This document shows, in pieces, positions 4,854 to 12,068 of a stretch of DNA of 13,108 bases (the first letter of the stretch is position 1; each line of letters opens with the position of its first letter). Both the position numbers and the translations under genes were made by a program. The stretch is taken from positions 1-13,108 of the forward strand of contig JALQWO010000034.1 of assembly GCA_023258655.1 (NCBI GenBank), written 5' to 3'. The notes under the pieces were generated by a model. The model was not told the origin of the DNA. It saw nothing but the letters and a program-made list of their open reading frames with translations, and did no database searches. This DNA comes from Bacteroidia bacterium (GTDB lineage: Bacteria > Bacteroidota > Bacteroidia > NS11-12g > UBA955).

Positions 4854-7751
4854 ATGCGCGATTGTCCATCAATTTTTCGGCTGCTGATCTTGGTATTTCT
4901 ACTGTCCGGTTTTATTCAATCGGCCAAGGGACAAGCAACCCACCTTCAATTTGACCGCATCTCTGTTGAATTGTCCGTTAATGATTCAGATCTTGCAAAT
5001 CAAGAAGTAGATTCATTCCTAAATCATCGGGCCGACCTGATTGATACACTTTTTAGCTTGGCCTCTTCCAACCTCATGGAATTTGAGCGTTTGTTGGGAT
5101 ATAAATTGACCGGCCAATTGCATGTCAGACTGTTTGTCTCTGCTCCTGAATACCAAAAGGCACTGCAAACTCACCCTGTTTGGCTTGAACGATACCAGTC
5201 CGATTTTTTGGGAATGTCTACCAACCATTACCCTGTTTATTTCGGCACATCGATAGAGGAAATCCGTATCCAACTCAGGTATATTATTGCGCATTTTACT
5301 TTGAATGAGTTTTTGAATGGTAGCAGTATTCGTCAAAAAATGACACAGTCAGGTTACCAAGATTTCCCGAGTTGGATCTTTCAAGGACTTTGTGCTCATT
5401 GGGCAAACGGATGGACAATTACGGCACAGGATGAGTTTCAGTATTATCGGGACAAAGGGGCATTTCGTTATCCCAATCTCATAGAACCTTTATCGGCGCA
5501 AACTTTCGGACGATATGTCTGGCATCTTTGGATTCAATCGTTCGGCAATGCCGCGATGACCAATTTTTGGTTTGTCTTGAAGTATACAGGGCAGTCATCT
5601 ACCGCAGTTGAATTTTTACTTGGTGAGTCCTTCGGATCTTGGTACTCGTCCGTGAAGGATAAAATCAAACCCCAAAGCGGAGAGAAAACCGAAAGTGAAT
5701 TTCAAATCAATACTCACCGCGGAAATTCCCCCGTGTTGAATATGCACTCGCTGGGAAACGGATCTCAGAATTACTTGATACAACTGTTCGTGCCCGACGA
5801 AGAATGTTGGATTTTGAGAGAGCGTCAGTCGGGGCTGATATCAGAAAAAACACTTTACCGAAACCTTCATGCGAAATTGATCCCGGAATCGGCCATTTAT
5901 CTCCGAAATCCGCAGGGATTGAACTGCGACGTGGTATCCAAATCGGTGGAAAAATTTGTACTGGAAAATACGTCCATCGAGGAGAGTTCGGTAGTGGCCT
6001 CAGATTCCAAGAAATCAGTCATTCAGTTGGTGCAATTGGTCGATAATCAACGCAGCGTCTTGTGGCGTGACACATTGCCACATCGCGAAATATCCAAAGA
6101 TCTAATTATTGAAAGTAATGATGTAATTAGCTACATACAATCAAAAGATAATCAATGGTTTATTAATTTTACAAAACTAAATGATTCTACCATTACTCGC
6201 TGGAGTATTCCTGTCCTGGGCGGTTTTGCCCAACAGTTCAAAGACTCTATTCCACAAACAGGCACCGGCATTTTACAGGTCAGTTTTTTACACGATGAAA
6301 ATCTGCTTCGATGGATGGAAAGTGGAAATATTTCTGCTGTAGAAATCAAGGAGATGATGCGAAAATTTGAGAAACCAATTGATTCAGCCAGGATCTTCTT
6401 GGACAATATGCCTGCAGACTCTTTGGATGTACAAACGCCACGTGACACTTGGACATATTTGTCACCATTCCCCTACAAGAACTTGAACTACCAGAGGAAG
6501 AGCATCGCTCTACCCATTTACAACCGCGGGAAATTTACGGTTACACAAGCAAAAAGCGCCATGATGTTAGATCGCGGAGGCTTATTTCTGGGAAACGAGG
6601 AACCCGAAGCATTTCCCAATTCGGCAACTATTGATCCCAATTCATTATACAATCACCCTCTGACGCCAGAATTGCGATTTTATTTATCCAATCCCCGATT
6701 TGGACACAAGATTAAGGCGGGAATTTTGTCGAATTTGCCCATGAGTAGAATTGCTATCAGGATGGAACAAGCTTGGGTTTTGGGTGATTGGACGCTGAAA
6801 CAGGCTTACTACCACAGAAGTCGGCAATATTACTTGCGGGAATTTTCATTGTTTCAAAATTTGGGCGACAAAATAGCGGCGGGGCTGACCAAAAGTCATG
6901 GGAAAAATCTTCAATTTTCGGCGGATTGGTATTTTCAGCGCGACATTCAATTTCAAAAAATCAACCGTCCATTTTCTGTGTTGAAATCACAAAACGTATT
7001 GAGCAGTCAAAATGTAATGCTATCAGCCAAGGCAATGTTTGAGGGCAAATCCCCGCGGAAACATTTACGCACTGAAGCCTTCATCCAGGGAACTACTGGT
7101 ATCCATCGTTACAATACCAGCGCGCAAAACATGGATTATGGCATTGATTTTCAGCTGGTCGGTCAATTAAAGAAGTCGCTCTTTCACGGTCTTTATGTAC
7201 AAACAGATGTTCGATGCAACAGCAGTACTGGAAAGGTTAGAAATCAATATTGGGTCGGTGGATCGCAAGGTTGGATCAACCCAGAGCCTTGGAATACAAC
7301 TTATCAAGCACTGTCTGAAAAAGAGAATTTGTACGGTTATCGCATGGTGGGGGGCTATGTGAGGGGGTTTTATGCCGGAGCACGTTTAGGTCATTCAGCG
7401 GCGGTAGCCAATGTGAAACTATCGGTAAGGCCATATGCCCTTCTGCACAAAAATTTGTCGAAATCAGACATGCTTCAGCGCATGGAGATTTACGGTTTTT
7501 TTGATGCTGGCACAGCCTACATTGGCAGGAGTCCTTCCGCCACCCAGAACCCTTTTAATTTGGAACAAATCAACTCGCCCAATTATCGTTTGGAAGTATT
7601 TGCAAAACGAAATCCATGGATTGCAGGGACAGGCTTTGGGGTAAGTAGCGAAGTCCTTAAAATGCCAATTCGCTATGAAGTGGCTTGGGGACTAAAAGAA
7701 GGGAAAATTCTGTCGCCAATCCAACATGTATGTATGACTTGGAATTTTTAA
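4854..7751 (+). CDS. Envelope protein: degenerate peptidase-MA-like domain plus Omp85-like outer-membrane barrel
   Basis: The 965-residue protein opens with a signal peptide (FRLLILVFLLSGFIQSAKG, then QA). Residues about 30-280 resemble the peptidase MA-like (gluzincin) domain. The zinc helix, normally HExxH, reads HFTLN (147-151), while the usual downstream SWIFQGLCAHWANGW block (173-187) is kept. The enzyme is therefore probably inactive. Residues about 280-560 are strand-rich, in the place where relatives carry a beta-propeller. The C-terminal part looks like an Omp85/BamA-type barrel: VRGF (836-839), the loop-6 signature, then FFDAGTAY (near 881), GTGFGV (near 926) and a final Phe after MTWN, as in outer-membrane beta-signals. 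I infer an outer-membrane protein with a large periplasmic part. Function and ligand are unknown. An ATG at 4824 is an alternative start. It ends 68 bp before mreB on the same strand. Confidence 0.7.
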   Translation: MRDCPSIFRLLILVFLLSGFIQSAKGQATHLQFDRISVELSVNDSDLANQEVDSFLNHRADLIDTLFSLASSNLMEFERLLGYKLTGQLHVRLFVSAPEYQKALQTHPVWLERYQSDFLGMSTNHYPVYFGTSIEEIRIQLRYIIAHFTLNEFLNGSSIRQKMTQSGYQDFPSWIFQGLCAHWANGWTITAQDEFQYYRDKGAFRYPNLIEPLSAQTFGRYVWHLWIQSFGNAAMTNFWFVLKYTGQSSTAVEFLLGESFGSWYSSVKDKIKPQSGEKTESEFQINTHRGNSPVLNMHSLGNGSQNYLIQLFVPDEECWILRERQSGLISEKTLYRNLHAKLIPESAIYLRNPQGLNCDVVSKSVEKFVLENTSIEESSVVASDSKKSVIQLVQLVDNQRSVLWRDTLPHREISKDLIIESNDVISYIQSKDNQWFINFTKLNDSTITRWSIPVLGGFAQQFKDSIPQTGTGILQVSFLHDENLLRWMESGNISAVEIKEMMRKFEKPIDSARIFLDNMPADSLDVQTPRDTWTYLSPFPYKNLNYQRKSIALPIYNRGKFTVTQAKSAMMLDRGGLFLGNEEPEAFPNSATIDPNSLYNHPLTPELRFYLSNPRFGHKIKAGILSNLPMSRIAIRMEQAWVLGDWTLKQAYYHRSRQYYLREFSLFQNLGDKIAAGLTKSHGKNLQFSADWYFQRDIQFQKINRPFSVLKSQNVLSSQNVMLSAKAMFEGKSPRKHLRTEAFIQGTTGIHRYNTSAQNMDYGIDFQLVGQLKKSLFHGLYVQTDVRCNSSTGKVRNQYWVGGSQGWINPEPWNTTYQALSEKENLYGYRMVGGYVRGFYAGARLGHSAAVANVKLSVRPYALLHKNLSKSDMLQRMEIYGFFDAGTAYIGRSPSATQNPFNLEQINSPNYRLEVFAKRNPWIAGTGFGVSSEVLKMPIRYEVAWGLKEGKILSPIQHVCMTWNF

Positions 7752-7795
7752 TGATTTACTGAAAAAAACGTGTCCAAATTGTTGGGATTTGTGTT

Positions 7796-7802
7796 TATTT
7801 TG
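7796..7802 (+). promoter_or_regulatory. Weak -7-like box upstream of mreB
   Basis: TATTTTG is one T short of TAnnTTTG and ends 17 nt before the mreB ATG. TTG triplets at 7779-7784 are too close (11-14 nt) for a normal -33. The rod operon may therefore use this weak promoter, another upstream one, or readthrough from the envelope gene. The rest of the 68-bp gap shows nothing else convincing. Confidence 0.25.
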
Positions 7803-7819
7803 CAACACATAACAAACCC

Positions 7820-8845
7820 ATGAGTTTTTTTAGTTTTCTCACCCAAGAACTTGCAATTGACTTAGGCACTGCCAACACATTGATCATCCACAAAGACAAG
7901 GTAGTCGTTGATGAGCCCAGCATCATTGCGATAGAGCGAAATACTGGCAACGTGATTGCCATTGGAAAGGATGCGATGCAAATGTTTGGAAAGGAAAACG
8001 AGGGCATAAAAACCATTCGTCCTTTGAAGGATGGTGTTATCGCTGATTTTCAGGCGGCGGAACACATGATTCGCGGCATGATCAAAATGATGAATCAGAA
8101 GCAGCGATGGATTTCACCGCAGTTAAAAATGGTAATCTGCATCCCGAGTGGTATCACAGAGGTGGAAAAACGTGCGGTGAAGGATTCGGCGGAGCGCAGC
8201 GGAGCCAAAGAAGTTTATCTGATACACGAACCCATGGCAGCAGCGGTGGGTATCGGAATTGATGTAACCCAACCCCAAGGCAACATGATCGTAGATATCG
8301 GCGGTGGCACCACTGAAATTGCGATTATCGCGTTGGGTGGTATTGTTTGTGATGAGAGTATTCGAGTAGCGGGCGACGAATTCAACTTGGATATCCTTGA
8401 ATACATGCGTCGCGAACACAATCTGTTGATTGGTGAGCGCACTGCGGAAAAAATCAAAATTCATATCGGTTCTGCGTTGCAAGAACTCGACACCCCGCCA
8501 GAAGATTACGCGGTTTTTGGTCGCGACTTAATGACGGGCATCCCAAAACAAATTATCGTAAGCTACAGCGAGATTGCACGTGCTCTTGACAAAAGCATCA
8601 TGAAGGTGGAAGAAGCTGTCCTAAGGGCGTTAGAGCAATCACCACCAGAATTGAGTGCCGATATTCTTGCCAATGGAATTTGGCTTACTGGGGGCGGTGC
8701 GTTGTTGCGTGGTTTGGACAAGCGAATTTCAGCCAAAACAAAGTTGCGTGTTCATATCGCCGAGGATCCGTTGCGCGCAGTTGTGAGAGGTACCGGCACT
8801 GCATTGAAGAACATTGGCCGATTCAAATTCTTAATGACAGCTTAA
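7820..8845 (+). CDS. mreB: Rod-shape actin-like protein MreB
   Basis: The 341-residue actin-fold ATPase polymerises on the inner face of the cytoplasmic membrane and positions the elongation machinery. Visible motifs are phosphate-1 DLGTANT (14-20), the block with IPSG (about 108-111), HEPMAAAVGIG (136-146), phosphate-2 DIGGGTTEIA (159-168), RVAGDEFN (182-189) and the adenosine motif LTGGGALLRGL (289-299). The N-terminus MSFFSFL is short, hydrophobic and likely the membrane-binding amphipathic helix. The length is normal. The ATG at 7820 has no Shine-Dalgarno but an A-rich leader (ACATAACAAACCC). It is the first gene of the rod cluster, 11 nt before mreC. Confidence 0.98.
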   Translation: MSFFSFLTQELAIDLGTANTLIIHKDKVVVDEPSIIAIERNTGNVIAIGKDAMQMFGKENEGIKTIRPLKDGVIADFQAAEHMIRGMIKMMNQKQRWISPQLKMVICIPSGITEVEKRAVKDSAERSGAKEVYLIHEPMAAAVGIGIDVTQPQGNMIVDIGGGTTEIAIIALGGIVCDESIRVAGDEFNLDILEYMRREHNLLIGERTAEKIKIHIGSALQELDTPPEDYAVFGRDLMTGIPKQIIVSYSEIARALDKSIMKVEEAVLRALEQSPPELSADILANGIWLTGGGALLRGLDKRISAKTKLRVHIAEDPLRAVVRGTGTALKNIGRFKFLMTA

Positions 8846-8853
8846 TCGATTAA
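8842..8853. repeat. 12-bp perfect palindrome at the mreB-mreC junction
   Basis: TTAATCGATTAA is a perfect palindrome covering the mreB stop codon and lying 3 nt before the mreC start. It has no loop, so it is not a usable RNA hairpin. It may be a chance product of the AT-rich, stop-containing gap or a small protein-binding site. Confidence 0.3.
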
Positions 8854-8856
8854 ACC

Positions 8857-9729
8857 ATGTTGGTAATATTCCGTTGGATACGGAATCAAGCACACCCTTT
8901 GCTGTTTGTATTATTGCTCTTGAGTGCAGTAACACAGATTTTCCGTTACCACTTTTATCAACACAGTATTTATTTCGGACAAGCTTTGGGAGCACATCGT
9001 CAACTGGATCAGTGGCGTTCGGATATCAAGTCATACTTTAATCTCCGACAAGTGAATCAACAATTGATTGCGGAAAACAACTTACTGAAGCAGCAGTTGA
9101 ATTGGAATCTCACATTTAATTCACCCAAACGAGATAGCTCCTACCTAGACGATAAAACAGGAAATCTCGTCAAATACGAATACATCCAAGCCCGGGTCAT
9201 ACGCAACAGTGTGCAGGACCAGAACAATTTCATCATTTTGGATCGTGGGTTTAAAGACGGGATAAAAAGACACATGTCGGTGGTTTCACCCATGGGAATT
9301 GTGGGTGTGGTGGTAGAATCCGCGGAGCATTATTCCCTGGTAATGAGTGTATTGAATTCCAAATTTGAAATCACTCCCTATTTTTATGAGTTAAAAACAA
9401 GCCAAGGGGTAATCTCATGGAATGGCGAAGACCCTACTATGGTTGATTTGGAGGAAGTCAATCGCTTTGTCAAGGTGAAAAACGGCATGAAATTATTCAC
9501 CTCGAATTATTCATTGTTATTCCCGGCAGGGATTCCCATCGGTACGATCGTTTCTAGCAGTTCAAATCTGAAATCCAACTTCCATCGCATCAAAGTCAAA
9601 TTGGCCACCGATTTTGGTCAATTGGATGTGGTAACTGTGATAAAAAACATACACCAAAAAGAGTTAGACGTGTTGAACAACACCATCCCAACCAACGAAG
9701 AAAGCACCAACGATGATAGAAATCGCTAG
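8857..9729 (+). CDS. mreC: Rod-shape protein MreC
   Basis: The 290-residue protein is a periplasmic scaffold of the elongasome that binds PBP2 and, through MreD, connects to MreB. It has a short cytoplasmic start (MLVIFRWIRNQ), one membrane segment (about 14-30, LLFVLLLLSAVTQIF), a coiled coil (about 48-85, with LRQVNQQLIAENNLLKQQL) and then the paired beta-barrel domains. Those domains show RVIRNSV, NNFIILDRGFKDGI, SPMGIVGVVVE and FPAGIPIGTIV, the usual MreC landmarks. The C-terminal tail is short and rich in Asn, Glu and Asp. It starts 11 nt after mreB, and its last 17 nt overlap mreD in another frame. No Shine-Dalgarno precedes it. Confidence 0.95.
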   Translation: MLVIFRWIRNQAHPLLFVLLLLSAVTQIFRYHFYQHSIYFGQALGAHRQLDQWRSDIKSYFNLRQVNQQLIAENNLLKQQLNWNLTFNSPKRDSSYLDDKTGNLVKYEYIQARVIRNSVQDQNNFIILDRGFKDGIKRHMSVVSPMGIVGVVVESAEHYSLVMSVLNSKFEITPYFYELKTSQGVISWNGEDPTMVDLEEVNRFVKVKNGMKLFTSNYSLLFPAGIPIGTIVSSSSNLKSNFHRIKVKLATDFGQLDVVTVIKNIHQKELDVLNNTIPTNEESTNDDRNR

Positions 9730-10222
9730 ATATATCGTTTCTGGGCTGCTATTGGCTTTGGTTCAAACCTTCATTTTACAGGAGGTAAATATCGCTTGGT
9801 GGATCAAGCCCATGCCCTATATCTTGCTCTTTTTGAATATCCCAGTTTCCGTCAACAAGTTTGGCATGTTGATCGGTGCATTCTTTTTTGGAATGACCAT
9901 TGATGCACTCGGTGGAAGTATGGGGATGCATACGGCCGCTTGTGTTAGCTTGGTCTACATCAAATACCACATTGATGCGTATTTCCTGGATGAAAACAGT
10001 ATGCAATTACAAGGGTTGACATCCATGCACGAAGACTACAAAGGCTGGCAATGGTACAACATTTATGTATTCTCTCTGGCTTTTATTCACCATCTGGTCT
10101 TTTTTACATTCGATTATTTTCGCTGGTCAGCGATCTTGACCATTGTTTGGATAAGCTTTACAAGTGCCCTTGCCACTGTATTGTTCATTCAGATTTTTAG
10201 AATGCTAACAGGTAAACGTTGA
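9713..10222 (+). CDS. mreD: Rod-shape membrane protein MreD
   Basis: The 169-residue, strongly hydrophobic inner-membrane protein is an MreC partner in the elongasome. I see about five membrane segments: about 7-24, 32-46, 50-66, 116-134 and 140-162. A family-like GMLIGAFFFGMTIDALGG stretch in the middle resembles the G-hydrophobic-D-hydrophobic block of MreD. Sequence alone is a weak guide for this divergent family, but position between mreC and mrdA and the size make the call safe. The ATG at 9713 lies inside mreC (17-nt overlap), so translation is probably coupled. mrdA begins 4 nt after its stop. Confidence 0.9.
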   Translation: MIEIARYIVSGLLLALVQTFILQEVNIAWWIKPMPYILLFLNIPVSVNKFGMLIGAFFFGMTIDALGGSMGMHTAACVSLVYIKYHIDAYFLDENSMQLQGLTSMHEDYKGWQWYNIYVFSLAFIHHLVFFTFDYFRWSAILTIVWISFTSALATVLFIQIFRMLTGKR

Positions 10223-10226
10223 TCCC

Positions 10227-12068
10227 ATGGATAAGAACCGCTCGAAACAAATTGTATTCTTTGGACTGATACTTTTCATTTTCGTGGTTTACACGATCCG
10301 GTTGGCAAGTCTGCAACTCGGAGAAGTGCCTTACAAAAAAATGGCCATCAACAATGCGTTGAACAAAATCACACTGTACCCATCGCGCAGTAACGTTTTC
10401 GACCGCAACGGAAAGTTGATGGTATACAGCACGCAGATGTACGATTTATCGGTTTTTCCCTATGAAATCAAAAAATTGGACACTGGCCTACTCTGTTCCA
10501 TTCTTGAATTGGACATACAAACCGTACGCGGACTCATTGACGATGCGAGGGTAAGGGCCAAGAAGCGACAGAAAAACAATTCTTTCAACAACTCGGCCTT
10601 GTTTTATGCCAACCTCTCCAACAAACAGTTTACGCTGTTGCGGGAGAATATTTATCGCTTGGACGGATTTTTCATCGAATCGCGCACAGACCGTCAGTTT
10701 GCCACGCCCACCCTCTCCCACGCGTTGGGTTATTTGGGTGAAGCAGATGAAGAACTGATTAACTCAGACGAATACTATCAGCCTGGAGACTTGGTTGGAA
10801 TTACAGGTTTAGAGCGATATTATGAAAAACAAATCCGCGGCATAAAAGGTGTTAAAACCGTTTGGCAAGATAGAACATACACGGAGCGGGGCGTTGTCAA
10901 AGACACCCAATTCAACTATCCAGCCACTGCTGGTCCGGATGTAATCAGCAGTTTAGACTTTGTTTTACAAGAGTATGGCAGGGCCTTGCTCAACGGTAAA
11001 AAAGGCAGTATTGTAGCCATAGAACCAGCCACCGGCGAAGTATTGGCATTCATCAACAATCCTGATTACGATCCCAATACAATGGTAGGAAGAGACAGAG
11101 CCAACACCTTCAAAACCTTGCTCCGCGATCCGCAAAAGCCTTTGTATAATCGTGCAGTAAAAGGGGTTTACCCTCCTGGCTCCACATTTAAAACCGTGAT
11201 GGCTTTGATCGCGATGCAAGAAGGTGTTTTGACCCCAGAAACCACGCATGGCTGTGGTGGAGGGTATCGCCTAGGAAGCATTCGCGTGGGATGCCACCCA
11301 CATGGCGGACCGCTGGATTTGCGTGGATCCATCAGAATTTCGTGCAATAGTTATTACTGTCAGGTTTTCCGGGATATTATCGACAATCCCAAATATGGGG
11401 ATGTAAAAATTGGCTATGCCGCTCTGGAAAAACACCTCAGATCGTTTGGTTTGGGGAGCCCACTCAACATTGATCTTTTGGGCGAATCCAGAGGCAACAT
11501 CCCGTCTGTGGCACAATTGGACCGTAGACATGGAGATCGTTGGAAAAGTAGCACCATCATTTCGTTGAGTATTGGACAGGGAGAAATTCTGCTTACGCCC
11601 CTGCAAATGTGTAATACTGCCGCCATTTTGGCTAACCGAGGTTGGTATTATTCACCCCATTTGGTGAAAAAAATTGACGGGTACAAAGACACAGCTTGGG
11701 ATAGGAAGTATAAAATCAAAAAGTTCACCACCGTTGACCCTCGCTATTTTCAATATGTCATCGATGGCATGTCGGATGTAACCAAACCTGGAGGCACGGC
11801 CAATGGCACGGGTATACCAGACATCGAAATCTGTGCAAAAACAGGTACTGCGCAAAACCCACACGGAAAGGACCACTCAATTTATATCGCCTTTGCACCC
11901 AAAGAGAATCCCAAAATCGCCATCGCCGTATTGGTTGAAAATGGTGGATTTGGAGCCACATGGGCCGCCCCTATAGCCAATTTGATGATTGAGAAATACC
12001 TACAAGGCAAAGCCGAATCTGCAAAACCAGACATGGAGGAAAGAATCAAAACAAGCGTCATTCAATAA
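10227..12068 (+). CDS. mrdA: Penicillin-binding protein 2 (elongasome DD-transpeptidase)
   Basis: The 613-residue class B PBP crosslinks side-wall peptidoglycan with RodA. It has a cytoplasmic stub, one membrane anchor (about 9-27), a pedestal/dimerisation region with SRSNVFDRNGK (53-62) and GITGLERYYE (191-200), and then the transpeptidase domain. Active-site motifs are STFK (Ser319, Lys322), SCN (372-374) and KTGTA (538-542). Cys343, Cys356, His357, His359 and Cys373 cluster near the active site in primary sequence; E. coli PBP2 has a zinc site in this region, so a similar site is possible here. Length is in the normal range. It starts 4 nt after mreD and shares 1 nt (TAATG) with rodA, implying tight translational coupling. 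mrdA is chosen over ftsI because of this context. Confidence 0.96.
   Translation: MDKNRSKQIVFFGLILFIFVVYTIRLASLQLGEVPYKKMAINNALNKITLYPSRSNVFDRNGKLMVYSTQMYDLSVFPYEIKKLDTGLLCSILELDIQTVRGLIDDARVRAKKRQKNNSFNNSALFYANLSNKQFTLLRENIYRLDGFFIESRTDRQFATPTLSHALGYLGEADEELINSDEYYQPGDLVGITGLERYYEKQIRGIKGVKTVWQDRTYTERGVVKDTQFNYPATAGPDVISSLDFVLQEYGRALLNGKKGSIVAIEPATGEVLAFINNPDYDPNTMVGRDRANTFKTLLRDPQKPLYNRAVKGVYPPGSTFKTVMALIAMQEGVLTPETTHGCGGGYRLGSIRVGCHPHGGPLDLRGSIRISCNSYYCQVFRDIIDNPKYGDVKIGYAALEKHLRSFGLGSPLNIDLLGESRGNIPSVAQLDRRHGDRWKSSTIISLSIGQGEILLTPLQMCNTAAILANRGWYYSPHLVKKIDGYKDTAWDRKYKIKKFTTVDPRYFQYVIDGMSDVTKPGGTANGTGIPDIEICAKTGTAQNPHGKDHSIYIAFAPKENPKIAIAVLVENGGFGATWAAPIANLMIEKYLQGKAESAKPDMEERIKTSVIQ

Noticed and set aside
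7776..7792. CAAAT / ATTTG inverted repeat as terminator after the envelope gene
   Set aside because: Five weak pairs and no uninterrupted T-run; not distinguishable from chance.
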